64,000 nt of DNA from Pseudoduganella plicata (lineage in GTDB: Bacteria > Pseudomonadota > Gammaproteobacteria > Burkholderiales > Burkholderiaceae_D): NCBI RefSeq assembly GCF_004421005.1, contig NZ_CP038026.1, positions 1,922,001 to 1,986,000 on the forward strand, given 5' to 3'. The translations under genes and the position numbers were made by a program. This document shows, one piece after another, positions 1-10,335 of the stretch. Every line of letters begins with the position of its first letter. Position 1 is the stretch's first letter. The notes under the pieces are model-generated. The model searched no databases. It was given only the letters and a program-made list of their open reading frames with translations, and was not told the DNA's origin.

Positions 1-125
1 CTGCGGCGCAGGCCGCACCGCACGGCAGCGCCCATTGAACGAATAGCACCACCGTAGTTTCACAAATGACGGCAACCCAACCGTGGCGACGGGGGTGCCG
101 AAGATATCCACCCGAAGGAGAGGTT

Positions 126-2834
<2,709 letters not shown>

Positions 2835-2891
2835 AGCAGCCCCGGCGGTGAATGCGCCGGGGGACTGTCGCTTCGGGAGCGCCGGGGGTTC

Positions 2892-2943
2892 GGGGAGCAC
2901 CGCTCCTCGCCTGCGCAGCGGTGCTGGCCCGCGGGCCAGCACC
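2892..2943 (+). repeat. Paired-hairpin intergenic element, copy 1
   Basis: Two adjacent inverted repeats. Hairpin 1 pairs 2892-2898 with 2902-2908 (one G-T). Hairpin 2 is a perfect 24-nt palindrome, 2920-2931 against 2932-2943. They are joined by a GCCTGCGCAGC linker. A second copy with the same architecture and compensatory substitutions lies at 37400-37450. Both copies begin 58 nt after the last base of the preceding gene on the same strand. Role unknown; it could be a 3'-end structure or a REP-like dispersed element. The remainder of the 2835-3184 gap holds only this element and the tandem repeat at 3143. Confidence 0.75.
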
Positions 2944-3142
2944 ATGTCCCCGGCTCTCACGCCGATGTAACCGGCGTTGGACGCAATTAAAAATCGCGTC
3001 GGAGAGCGTCACAAGGGACTGTCTCCAAGTCGGTTCCTGCCTCGGGACCATGCCGAACGACGCTCATGATGACAACGTCACGCCAAAGTCTTGGTCGGGT
3101 GCGCGTGCCCGCGTGGCACGCGCCCCTGCGTGTCGTTTTCGC

Positions 3143-3175
3143 TCGTTGACTGTTCGTTGACTGTTCGTTGACTGT
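3143..3175. repeat. Triple 11-bp tandem repeat
   Basis: Three perfect head-to-tail copies of TCGTTGACTGT (3143-3153, 3154-3164, 3165-3175), followed by a degenerate fourth start (TCGGTGG). It lies immediately downstream of the stop codon of the GyrI-like gene on the minus strand. It may be slippage-generated; no function is evident. Confidence 0.85.
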
Positions 3176-3184
3176 TCGGTGGCA

Positions 3185-3676
3185 TCAGTCCGCCAGCTTG
3201 AACAGCAGTGTAGTTTGTAGCCTGGCCGGATCAGGCTCGATCGAGGGGTTGTTCTCATGAACCTCGAGGCGGCAAGCGAATGTCTCCCCGTCAGGTGTCT
3301 GACGACTGTCCCACTTCAATCCCTTCTCCTTTGCCCAACCGACAAGCATTGCTGTCACGTCCATCAGTTCTGCGTACGATCCCGTGTGGGTAAGGCTGGC
3401 ATAACGACCGGCCGGCAGTTCGCCCTCGATCAGCCGCCCCGAGAGCGGTATGGCCGCGTTGGTGGTCATGCCGACTTCGATCTCCAGGCGGGGCATGTCG
3501 ATCAGGTTGAACTTGATGAATTCCATTCCGTTCGGCTCCACGCCGGCACTGGCGAATGCCGAAAAAAGTGCATCGAAAGCTGGATCGAGGTCATCGCCAA
3601 ACGGGATGGAAACGGGAAGGCGGACGGCAATGTAGCGCTGAGCGGTCCGGTTGACGATTCGAGGGATGGTGAGCAT
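3185..3676 (-). CDS. GyrI-like small-molecule-binding domain protein
   Basis: A 163-residue protein resembling the stand-alone GyrI-like/AraC effector-binding (SHS2 duplicated) fold. It opens with the ligand-domain signature RYIAVRLPVSI and has a late TGSYAELMDV segment followed by WAKEKGLKWD, then a DPARLQTTLLFKLAD ending, all typical of this family. No DNA-binding domain is attached, so it probably binds small hydrophobic or cationic ligands in the cytoplasm and is not itself a regulator. The ATG at 3676 is chosen because GGAG sits 8 nt upstream; a TTG at 3703 would add nine residues without support. Confidence 0.75.
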   Translation of the reverse strand: MLTIPRIVNRTAQRYIAVRLPVSIPFGDDLDPAFDALFSAFASAGVEPNGMEFIKFNLIDMPRLEIEVGMTTNAAIPLSGRLIEGELPAGRYASLTHTGSYAELMDVTAMLVGWAKEKGLKWDSRQTPDGETFACRLEVHENNPSIEPDPARLQTTLLFKLAD

Positions 3677-3949
3677 CAGGCAGTCTCCGGTTGTCTGTGT
3701 CAAACGAGACGGACAGCGGCTCCGGGAATCGACATATGGTGGGATATTTTTCCGGTTCAGCGTAAACGCCTGCTCAGCACTTTCCTGGGCGCCGCGCCTG
3801 GCATTTGCGCACTCGCTTTATTGTCGAGTAAGTTATCATCTGAGGCGGCTGGGACTGCCCTGGCATGGGGGCTATCCCTGATGTTGCGCCACGCCGTCGG
3901 CAATGCAGCGGAACGGCAAGAGCGGGCGGCGCCCCGAATGTCCGTTCGG

Positions 3950-3978
3950 TTACAGACGCCCACCGAATCAACTACAAT
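3950..3978 (+). promoter_or_regulatory. Sigma-70 promoter for the DUF2863 gene
   Basis: TTACAG (3950-3955), a 17-nt spacer and TACAAT (3973-3978), ending 43 nt before the ATG at 4022. The rest of the 3677-4021 gap shows no gene. Confidence 0.55.
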
Positions 3979-4021
3979 ACGCCTGATAAGATTTTTACAC
4001 TGACAGAGATTCCCAAGCGCT

Positions 4022-5287
4022 ATGCGTCGCCCATCCAAAGATTCATCCACCAAATTGTCCGCCGACAGCCAGCGCCTTTCCACCCTTGCCCAGGCCGTCG
4101 GTCAGTCCGGCAGCCGGCTCGAGGAGCGCAGCTGGGAGCGCGCACTCGACACGCAACTGCATAAACTGCTGAAGACGGGTCACCAGGATACCGTCGATGC
4201 CGCCCTGAACGGCCTGTTCTCGGTCGACCTGAGCGCGTACGACGTGCTGATGGACAGCGTGGAAGCCGTCAGCGAGTCGGCCTGCATCGGCGTCGACAGC
4301 GACGGTGCCACGGCCCAGTACGACGTGCTGCTGGTGGCCGCGCCGATTCTCGCCTGGACCCGCTACGCCATCGCTTCCGGCGCCATCCCTGCCGACATCC
4401 TGAACACGTTGTCGGCCCATTTCTCGGCCCACCTGCTGGCCGACGGCACGAAACTGGCCATGGCGTCGAACCTGTATTCGATCGACCAGCTGCCGCGCAC
4501 GCATGCCGAAACGTATGCCAAGATGCACAAGCTGGCGCAGGCGGCCATCAAGGGCGTCGCCGTCAAGTCGGACGTAAAGCCGCCTGAAACGGCGCCCTTC
4601 CTCGCCGACACGCGTTACCTGATCGCTGCCATCGTCGCGCCGGCGGGTGGCCCGCTGTTCCGCTGGCAGATGCCCGGCGCCCACCTGCACCAGGCCGACG
4701 AGCGCCGCAACGCGCTGGAAGCCTGGCGCACCCAGGCGCAGCCGACGGTGGCACGCCTGCTGCCCGGCTGCGGCATCGAACTGCTGCTGCCGGAGGCGTA
4801 TTACATGGCGTGCCGCGAAGCGGACAAGCTGATCCGCCCCGTATCGATCCGCGCGGCCGTGCACTACCTGACGCACACGCTGGCATGCGAAGCGTCCGAA
4901 CTGCGCGCCGTGATCGCCGGCTTCGGCGAGGAAGCGGCCGATGGCCAGATCGACGAATACCGCGTGGCGTTTACACGCCGTTCCGACAGCGACGTCATCT
5001 ATGGTGTCGTCTGGCCGCTGTACGGCCAGGAAGACGAGGAAGGCACGCCACCGGAAGGTCCGCTGGCCGGTGGCCTGGCCAACCTGCTGCAGCCGCGCAC
5101 GCCTGTCGAGGAAATCGTCGAGCATCTGAACGCGGCCGGCGTGTCGGTCGTCAAGAAGCTGGGCGAACGCTACGTCGCCGAGTATTGCGACGATTGCGGC
5201 GCGCCGCTGTTTGCCGACCCGTCCGGCGAACTGGTGCATGCCGAAATGCCGGAAGATGCGTCGGCCGGGACCGAGCACTTCCATTAA
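4022..5287 (+). CDS. DUF2863 family protein
   Basis: A 421-residue protein that I recognise as the DUF2863 family, largely confined to Burkholderiales. Recognisable parts are the basic N-terminus (MRRPSKDSS), the central ILAWTRYAI and YSIDQLPR segments, a READK-containing segment around residue 265, YGVVWPLYG near residue 330, and a C-terminal YCDDCGAPL CxxC motif followed by HAEMPEDA, which could hold a metal or be redox-active. The protein lacks a signal peptide and is presumably cytoplasmic. No biochemical function is known for the family. It is monocistronic, flanked by a sigma-70 promoter and a strong terminator. Confidence 0.85.
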   Translation: MRRPSKDSSTKLSADSQRLSTLAQAVGQSGSRLEERSWERALDTQLHKLLKTGHQDTVDAALNGLFSVDLSAYDVLMDSVEAVSESACIGVDSDGATAQYDVLLVAAPILAWTRYAIASGAIPADILNTLSAHFSAHLLADGTKLAMASNLYSIDQLPRTHAETYAKMHKLAQAAIKGVAVKSDVKPPETAPFLADTRYLIAAIVAPAGGPLFRWQMPGAHLHQADERRNALEAWRTQAQPTVARLLPGCGIELLLPEAYYMACREADKLIRPVSIRAAVHYLTHTLACEASELRAVIAGFGEEAADGQIDEYRVAFTRRSDSDVIYGVVWPLYGQEDEEGTPPEGPLAGGLANLLQPRTPVEEIVEHLNAAGVSVVKKLGERYVAEYCDDCGAPLFADPSGELVHAEMPEDASAGTEHFH

Positions 5288-5304
5288 TTGCGGCTGTGCC
5301 CATG

Positions 5305-5332
5305 AAAAAACCTCGCCGCGGCGAGGTTTTTT
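5305..5332. terminator. Bidirectional Rho-independent terminator
   Basis: A perfect 28-nt palindrome whose core is CCTCGCCG-CGGCGAGG, flanked by A6 on one side and T6 (continuing to T7) on the other. It can therefore terminate both the DUF2863 gene and the convergent gene ending at 5348. Confidence 0.92.
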
Positions 5333-5347
5333 TACGTCTGGCTGCCC

Positions 5348-5806
5348 TCAGCGGCTCATATTGCTGCTGCCCTGGGTGCCGTTGCTGTTGTTCGAGTTGC
5401 GGCTGTTGGCCTTCGCGGAGCCCTGGCCGGAAGTGTCCGCTGCGGAACTGCTGTCATTGCCCGCACGCTGGGCGGTACCGCCCAAAGCCGAGTGCGACGG
5501 TTTCGAGCTGCCCGTCTCGCCTGCCGCGCCGGAGTCGCCGCTGGCGCCGCCGTTCTTGCTGTTGGCATTACCGGTAGCATTGAGCGAACGCGGCGCATTG
5601 CTCTTCGCCCCTTCCTTGCGTGCCTTGCGATCGCTCGTGGACATGCTCTCGGAACTGGTGCTGTTGGCCTGCGTCGGTTGCAGGCCTACGCTGCCCGGTT
5701 TGTTTTTCAGCGCGTCCATTGCCGTCTGGGCCTGGCCCGCGCCGGCAATAATGGTGATCAGAAAAGCTGCCGTGGCGGATGCCGCTGTGAATGGTGAAAC
5801 GCGCAT
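5348..5806 (-). CDS. Small secreted Ser/Asn/Gly-rich low-complexity protein
   Basis: A 152-residue protein with a clear N-terminal signal peptide (MRVSPFTAASATAAFL..., likely cleaved after AGAGQAQ). A short conserved-looking stretch (TAMDALKNKPGSVGLQP) is followed by about 110 residues of Ser, Asn, Gly, Ala and Thr, so the mature protein is probably disordered and periplasmic or extracellular. The ATG at 5806 is preferred over the ATG at 5812 because AAGGAG lies 6 nt ahead of it. It resembles the neighbour at 6081-6506 in composition, and both have a GTGGGAC dyad about 110-130 nt upstream, suggesting common control. Function unknown. Confidence 0.75.
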   Translation of the reverse strand: MRVSPFTAASATAAFLITIIAGAGQAQTAMDALKNKPGSVGLQPTQANSTSSESMSTSDRKARKEGAKSNAPRSLNATGNANSKNGGASGDSGAAGETGSSKPSHSALGGTAQRAGNDSSSAADTSGQGSAKANSRNSNNSNGTQGSSNMSR

Positions 5807-5854
5807 GATCATCTCCTTATTGTCGACCTGCATTGATCTGTTTTGTCGCCTGTT

Positions 5855-5874
5855 TGTCTTCAGGCCTGGAGACA
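5855..5874. promoter_or_regulatory. 20-bp operator-like palindrome
   Basis: TGTCTTCAGG / CCTGGAGACA, a palindrome with one mismatch, 49-68 nt upstream of the start at 5806. It is a plausible binding site for a dimeric regulator near the promoter of the secreted-protein gene. Confidence 0.4.
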
Positions 5875-5924
5875 GAATATTCTTCACTGCCATCAGATTG
5901 CATAGGCGCACTGAGCTCGCACGA

Positions 5925-6003
5925 GTGGGACGTGTCCTACGGCAATTGCTTGAGGGAATAGAACGTGTTTCGAGGGAATACGGAGGTGTGGGACAGGTCC
6001 CAC
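5925..6003. promoter_or_regulatory. Two GTGGGAC-N2-GTCCYAC dyads, 63 bp apart
   Basis: Site A (5925-5940) is GTGGGACGTGTCCTAC and site B (5988-6003) is GTGGGACAGGTCCCAC, the latter a perfect dyad. Their start points are 63 bp apart, six helical turns, and they lie 119-197 nt upstream of the gene at 5806. This arrangement is typical of enhancer-type activator sites. No GG-N10-GC sigma-54 core could be found between them and the gene. A third, degenerate copy lies at 6613-6628. Confidence 0.5.
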
Positions 6004-6080
6004 GCGCGGCGGCGGGGACCCGATGAGGCAGGCTCAGGGTATGCAGCGACCATGCGGCAAAGCCGTGGCCGCTGCGTGGA

Positions 6081-6506
6081 TCAGCGTTTGTTGCCCGTAT
6101 CGCCAGTCGACGTGCCCGAATTCGTCGACGAGCCGGCGGTGCCAGCCTTGTCGGTCGCGCCCGAGTTGGACATATTGGTGGTGCCCGTAGTGGCCGAACC
6201 CGTCGTACCGGACGCACCCGTGGCGCCGGACGTGGTGCCCGAGCCGGACATGCCGTCCGTGCCCGACGCGCCGGCAGCGCTGCCGGAATTGCCCGACTGT
6301 TTCTTCGATTTGGACTTGGACTGCTTGCCGGTTTGCTTGTCGCGTGCCGAACTCGTGCCGGTGGCGTCCTGGCCGGAGCCGCTTTGCATGCCGCTGGCCG
6401 CGGTACCGCCGGTCGTACTGCCGGCGCCGGCGCCGGTGCCGCTCTGGGCGAAGGCGAAGCTGGTCACGGTTGCGAGGACTGCTGCTGCGATCATCGATTT
6501 GCGCAT
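6081..6506 (-). CDS. Small secreted Gly/Ser/Thr-rich low-complexity protein
   Basis: A 141-residue protein with signal peptide (MRKSMIAAAVLATVTSFAFAQ, cleavage probably after AFA). The mature part is a Gly/Thr/Ser/Ala-rich low-complexity chain with a basic patch (KQTGKQSKSKSKKQSG near residues 60-75) and imperfect GTTGSATTG-like repeats towards the end. The start at 6506 has AGGAG 7 nt upstream. It is a compositional sibling of the gene at 5348-5806 in the same orientation, and may be a surface or matrix component. No family assigned; function unknown. Confidence 0.7.
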   Translation of the reverse strand: MRKSMIAAAVLATVTSFAFAQSGTGAGAGSTTGGTAASGMQSGSGQDATGTSSARDKQTGKQSKSKSKKQSGNSGSAAGASGTDGMSGSGTTSGATGASGTTGSATTGTTNMSNSGATDKAGTAGSSTNSGTSTGDTGNKR

Positions 6507-6552
6507 TGTAAACTCCTGGGAATGGTTGAGTGCAGGCGGTGCGGGTCGACCG

Positions 6553-6573
6553 CGGAAGTAAAGCTTACTTCCG
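6553..6573. promoter_or_regulatory. Inverted repeat upstream of secreted-protein gene
   Basis: CGGAAGTAA-AGC-TTACTTCCG, a perfect 9-bp dyad 47-67 nt upstream of the start at 6506, with a further TACTTCC half-site at 6580-6586. It is a candidate operator. Confidence 0.45.
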
Positions 6574-6612
6574 GTTGCCATACTTCCCCATCAGCGCGCA
6601 CTGCGCAGGTGG

Positions 6613-6628
6613 GTGGGACAGTGCCTAC
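6613..6628. promoter_or_regulatory. Third GTGGGAC dyad (degenerate)
   Basis: GTGGGAC-AG-TGCCTAC, 107-122 nt upstream of the start at 6506. This is about the same distance as site A from the start at 5806. The second half is degenerate (TG for GT). Confidence 0.4.
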
Positions 6629-6745
6629 AAACCATTGCAGCCGGACAAATTACGCCGTGCTCTCAACGATCGTCAGCAGGCCGGCCATCGATTTGCTGAT
6701 AAAAAATGCCGCGCGAACCCGGCATTGGAACTGCAACCTGCGAAA

Positions 6746-7212
6746 TTACCAGGCCGAGAATGGATGACTGATCAGATTCGAGTTCAGGTAACGGGAATCG
6801 TCGGTGACCTCGTCGCCCACCCAGTCGGGGCGCTCGAATGCCTGGTCTTCCGACGGCACTTCGATTTCCGCGACGACAAGCCCGGCATTCGCGCCCAGGA
6901 ATTCATCGACTTCCCACGTGAAGCCGCCGTGCTCGATGCGGCGGCGGTACTTCTCGATGATCGGCCGTTCGCACAGCCGGTCGAGGAATTCCTGTGCGTC
7001 CGCCAGCGGCAGTGGATATTCCCACTCCCGCGCGACAGTGCGCTTGCGGTCTTCGTCTTGATCGTCATGAACGCCTCGTCGCCGTAGATGCGCACACGCA
7101 CGACGCGCTCGGGATGCGACGACAGGTAGCCCTGACGGATCAGTACCGGTTCGCCCTGTGCCTTCCAGGCGTCCCCGCGGACGAGGAACTTGTGCTCGAT
7201 CTCGACGCCCAT
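6746..7212 (-). pseudogene. CYTH domain protein, interrupted by a one-base frameshift
   Basis: The first 57 residues (MGVEIEHKFLVRGDAW ... FMTIKT) carry the ExExK signature of CYTH triphosphate tunnel enzymes (inorganic triphosphatase/adenylate cyclase fold). Reading then leaves frame in the C-run at 7027-7029. Adding one base restores a continuous match: EWEYPLPLADAQEFL, IEKYRRRIEHGGFTWEVDEF, AGLVVAEIEVPSED, and a normal C-terminus ending at the TAA at 6746. Restored length is about 155 residues, as expected. The ATG begins one base after the stop of the upstream M14 peptidase gene (TGACATG), so translation is coupled. It is probably a sequencing undercall, but as given the gene is broken. 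Confidence 0.8.
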
Positions 7213-7213
7213 G

Positions 7214-8338
7214 TCAGTCGTCCAGCGACAGCAGGATCGGCTGCAGGATCGCCGCGCCCAGTGCCGCGCTGCGGGCACCGTTCCAGCCCACGTGCGGCGC
7301 CGGCAGGTCGGCGTTGTCCTTGAACGGCATCTCCAGCGTCAGCGCCAGGCAGCCGAAGTGGTGGCCGACATACTTCGAGGCCAGCGTCAGCATGTCTTCC
7401 TTGTACTTGCTGGCCAGGTAGCCGACCTTGTCCTGGAAGTCCGGGCTGGCGTTCTTGTAGCGGTCGATGAAGGCTTTCTGCGCGGCGGCCTGCGCCGGCG
7501 TGAATTTCTCCAGCATCTCGTTACCGGCCACGAAGTTGTACGGCAGCGCTTCGTCGCCGTGGATGTCGAAGAACATGTCGACACCCGTCGCGTGGAGCTT
7601 CTCCTTCACACACAGGACTTCCGGCGAACGCTCCAGGCTCGGCGTCATCCACTCGCGGTTCAGGTTTGCACCTGCCGCGTTGGTGCGCAGGTTGCCGCGC
7701 ACGGAGCCGTCCGGGTTCATGTTCGGCACGATGTAGAAGACGCAGCGCTGCAGCAGCTTGCGGGCGACCGGATTGGCATCGTCCAGCAGGGCGTCGATCA
7801 GGCCCTCGACGAACCATTCGGCCATCGATTCGCCCGGATGCTGGCGCGCAATGAACCAGATCTTCTTTTCCGCCTGCGCATTGCCGATCGTGACAAGGTT
7901 CATGTCCCGCCCGTCGACGGTCGACCCGAGGTCGGACACGCGCGCGATCGGGTTCTCGGCCACTTCGCCCAGCAGGCGCAGGTGGCGCTCCCACGAATAC
8001 GGCTCGAAATAGGCGTAGTAGACGCTGTCCAGGTCGGGCGTGTGGCGGATCGTCATGACCTGGCCGTCGAACGACGTCGGCACGCGGAACCAGTTCTCGC
8101 CATCGTAGCTGGCGCACGCGTTGTAGTCCTCGAAGCCTTTCGCGTAGGTGGCCTGGCCGGCATTCGTGAACCGCAGCGCCAGCGCCTGGCCGCGGGCACC
8201 TTGCACGCGGAAGTGGAACCACTGGTGGATGTCCGCGTGGGAGTCGCTGCGCAGTTTCAGTTCGATATGGGCGGGGTCCGCCGCGTTCACGACCTCGATG
8301 GCGCCGGAATCGAAGTTCTGGCTGATTTTGATTGTCAT
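7214..8338 (-). CDS. M14 family zinc carboxypeptidase (cytosolic CCP-like)
   Basis: A 374-residue metallocarboxypeptidase. The N-terminal beta-sandwich domain (about residues 1-120) typical of cytosolic carboxypeptidase-like M14 members precedes the catalytic domain. HPGE (about residue 169) supplies the first zinc ligands, the His of FFDIHGDE (about 259) the third, and the Glu of LTLEMPFKD (about 336) is the general base. There is no signal peptide, so it is cytoplasmic. The start at 8338 (MTIKISQNFDSG) matches the family N-terminus, although the ribosome-binding site (AGAGAAC) is weak. It is followed directly by the CYTH gene. Substrate unknown; C-terminal acidic or side-chain-linked residues are the usual targets. 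Confidence 0.88.
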   Translation of the reverse strand: MTIKISQNFDSGAIEVVNAADPAHIELKLRSDSHADIHQWFHFRVQGARGQALALRFTNAGQATYAKGFEDYNACASYDGENWFRVPTSFDGQVMTIRHTPDLDSVYYAYFEPYSWERHLRLLGEVAENPIARVSDLGSTVDGRDMNLVTIGNAQAEKKIWFIARQHPGESMAEWFVEGLIDALLDDANPVARKLLQRCVFYIVPNMNPDGSVRGNLRTNAAGANLNREWMTPSLERSPEVLCVKEKLHATGVDMFFDIHGDEALPYNFVAGNEMLEKFTPAQAAAQKAFIDRYKNASPDFQDKVGYLASKYKEDMLTLASKYVGHHFGCLALTLEMPFKDNADLPAPHVGWNGARSAALGAAILQPILLSLDD

Positions 8339-8466
8339 TGTTCTCTGTTCCATGGGAAAACCGATGGCGCTATTGTCCACGGTTTGCCGCGTTAAAGCAA
8401 AAGCGAACAAACACGGACGCCAGCGCAAAAAACCCGGGACAAACCCGGGTTCGGACAACCGCTTCC

Positions 8467-8528
8467 GGAAAAACCGGAGCCTGTCACCGGTTTTTCCAGA
8501 AAACCGGTGACAGGCTCCGGTTTTTTCC
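8467..8528. repeat. Long inverted repeat containing the ACCGGTGACAGGC module
   Basis: Left arm 8467-8495 pairs with right arm 8500-8528, about 28 bp with a single T bulge and a short loop. The module ACCGGTGACAGGC occurs on both arms and again at 46842-46854, so this is a dispersed hairpin family. It sits 11 nt downstream of the katA stop and can act as katA's terminator (T-rich on both strands). Confidence 0.8.
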
Positions 8529-8538
8529 AGTGCATCGC

Positions 8539-9999
8539 TCAGTCGATGTTGCGGCCGCGCGCTTTCAGGGCCGCGCGCACGCCGGCGCCGTAGGCGGGAT
8601 CGGCCTTGTCGAAGTGGCCCAGCTGGCGAAACACGATCTCATCCGGCACCTGCGACAGCGGACCGGCGAGGTTGTCGAACAGCGCCTGCTTTTCGTCCGC
8701 CGGCAGCAGGCGGAACAGGTTGCCGGCCTGGGTGTAGTCGTCCTCGACGCCACGGCCGTCGTAGCGGGCCGCGGGGCCGTTGACGGGCATGGCCGGCTCG
8801 CCGTGGCCGAGGCCCTGCGGGCTGGTGCCGGAGGCTTCCACGGTCGCGTAGTTCTGGTCGGCGCCGCCGTTGGCCAGCGCCATCGCGCCGTCACGCTGCT
8901 GGTTGTGGAACGGGCAGCGTGGCGCATTCACGGGCAGGTACTGGTGGTTGGTGCCGACCCGGTACAGCTGTGCATCGTGATAGGCGAACAGGCGCGCCTG
9001 CAGCATCTTGTCCGGCGAGTAGCCCATGCCCGGCACCACGTTGGCCGGTGACAGCGCCGCCTGCTCCACTTCGGCATGGTAGTTCAGCGGATTGCGGTTC
9101 AGTTCCAGGACACCCACCTGCTGCAGCGGGAAGTCGCCGTGCGGCCATACCTTGGTCAGGTCGAACGGATTCCAGCCGGTACGGCCTTCCCATGCGGCCA
9201 GTTCCGCTTCCGTGGCCGTCTGCACGAACACGGTCCAGCGCGGGAACTCGCCCGCGGCAATCGCGTTGAACAGGTCGCGCTGCGCGTAATCCGGGTCTTC
9301 GCCGGCCAGGCGCACGGCATCGGCCGCCGTCAGGTTCTTGATGCCCTGCTGCGTCTTGAAGTGCCATTTGACATACACGCGCTCGCCGGCGTCGTTGATC
9401 AGGCTGAAGGTGTGGGAACCAAAACCATCCATGTGACGGTAGCCGTCCGGCGTGCCGCGGCTGGAAAACAGCGTCGTCACCTGGTGCAGCGACTCGGGCG
9501 CGCGGCTCCAGAAGTCGAACATCGCCGTGGCGGACTTCAGGTTCGACTGGGCCAGGCGTTTCTGTGTGTGGATGAAGTCGGGGAACTTGATGCCGTCCTT
9601 GATGAAGAAGACGGGCGTGTTGTTGCCGACCAGGTCCCAGTTGCCCTCTTCCGTATAGAAGCGCACGGCAAAGCCGCGTGGGTCGCGTTCCGTGTCGGCA
9701 CTGCCCTTCTCGCCGCCCACGGTCGAGAAGCGCAGGAACGTTTCCGTTTCCTTGCCGATGGCGGAGAACAGCTTCGCCTTGGTATAGCGGCTGATGTCGT
9801 GCGTGACGGTAAACTTGCCGTACGCGCCGGAGCCCTTCGCGTGCACCACCCGCTCGGGAATGCGCTCGCGGTTGAAGTGCTGCAGTTTTTCGATCAGGTG
9901 GAAGTCCTGCAGCAGCAGCGGCCCCCGGGAGCCGGCACTGGCGGAATTCTGGTTGTCGGCGACGGGAATGCCGGACGCGGTGGTGATCTGCTGGCTCAT
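8539..9999 (-). CDS. katA: Catalase KatA (small-subunit, haem)
   Basis: A 486-residue monofunctional haem catalase that dismutates hydrogen peroxide. The active-site His is H53 in RVVHAKGSGAYG, the distal Asn is in GNNTPVFF (about residue 126), and the proximal haem-ligand Tyr is in ARLFAYHDAQLYR (about 335). Length fits the small-subunit clade. There is no signal peptide, so it is cytoplasmic. GAGGAAGC precedes the ATG at 9999. A promoter with an OxyR-like dyad lies upstream (10034-10086), consistent with peroxide induction, and a long hairpin follows the stop. Confidence 0.96.
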   Translation of the reverse strand: MSQQITTASGIPVADNQNSASAGSRGPLLLQDFHLIEKLQHFNRERIPERVVHAKGSGAYGKFTVTHDISRYTKAKLFSAIGKETETFLRFSTVGGEKGSADTERDPRGFAVRFYTEEGNWDLVGNNTPVFFIKDGIKFPDFIHTQKRLAQSNLKSATAMFDFWSRAPESLHQVTTLFSSRGTPDGYRHMDGFGSHTFSLINDAGERVYVKWHFKTQQGIKNLTAADAVRLAGEDPDYAQRDLFNAIAAGEFPRWTVFVQTATEAELAAWEGRTGWNPFDLTKVWPHGDFPLQQVGVLELNRNPLNYHAEVEQAALSPANVVPGMGYSPDKMLQARLFAYHDAQLYRVGTNHQYLPVNAPRCPFHNQQRDGAMALANGGADQNYATVEASGTSPQGLGHGEPAMPVNGPAARYDGRGVEDDYTQAGNLFRLLPADEKQALFDNLAGPLSQVPDEIVFRQLGHFDKADPAYGAGVRAALKARGRNID

Positions 10000-10033
10000 G
10001 GGCTTGCTTCCTCAGTGATGTGAACGTAGAGCA

Positions 10034-10086
10034 ATTCTACGGTCCCATCATCGATTGGCAAAGGTAATTGATCCAATCACATCAAT
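10034..10086 (-). promoter_or_regulatory. katA promoter with OxyR/LysR-type dyad
   Basis: On the minus strand, -35 TTGCCA (10056-10061), 16-nt spacer, -10 TAGAAT (10034-10039). Immediately upstream of the -35, a perfect ATTGAT-N8-ATCAAT dyad (10067-10086) is placed where OxyR-type activators bind. OxyR itself is not in the window. The remaining stretch 10087-10297 shows no gene. Confidence 0.5.
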
Positions 10087-10297
10087 AGCCATTACCAATG
10101 GTAGAGCTGCCCTTCTCTCCTCCTGCACAGGGCGGCAACGTCCGGCTGCCCCATCAACATCGGCAGGTTACAAGGTCCGCCACACCGTCAGCGCGTCCCG
10201 CAGTCACGGCACGTCCTGCAGCGAACAGATGCTGTTGCCGCGCCGGCCGTGAGGGTGCCGGTGCTGTCCGCCCTGACTCCGTACCTCGACGAGATTC

Positions 10298-10331
10298 GCC
10301 GCCCGCCGGCGCGCCTCGGCCGGCGGGCGGC
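10298..10331. terminator. GC-rich hairpin downstream of the giant surface-protein gene
   Basis: A perfect 13-bp stem (10298-10310 with 10319-10331) and 8-nt loop, starting 5 nt after the stop at 10336 on the minus strand. It lacks a U-tract, so it may only stabilise the mRNA end or assist Rho. Confidence 0.5.
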
Positions 10332-10335
10332 CCTC

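Noticed and set aside
3143-3175. Possible CRISPR-like array
   Set aside because: Contiguous 11-bp tandem repeats with no spacers and no cas genes.
4750-4766. Sigma-54-like TGGCACG...GC match
   Set aside because: Lies inside the DUF2863 coding region with no downstream gene start; chance match.
5807-5924. Sigma-54 promoter between the GTGGGAC dyads and the secreted-protein gene
   Set aside because: No GG-N10-GC core on the correct strand.
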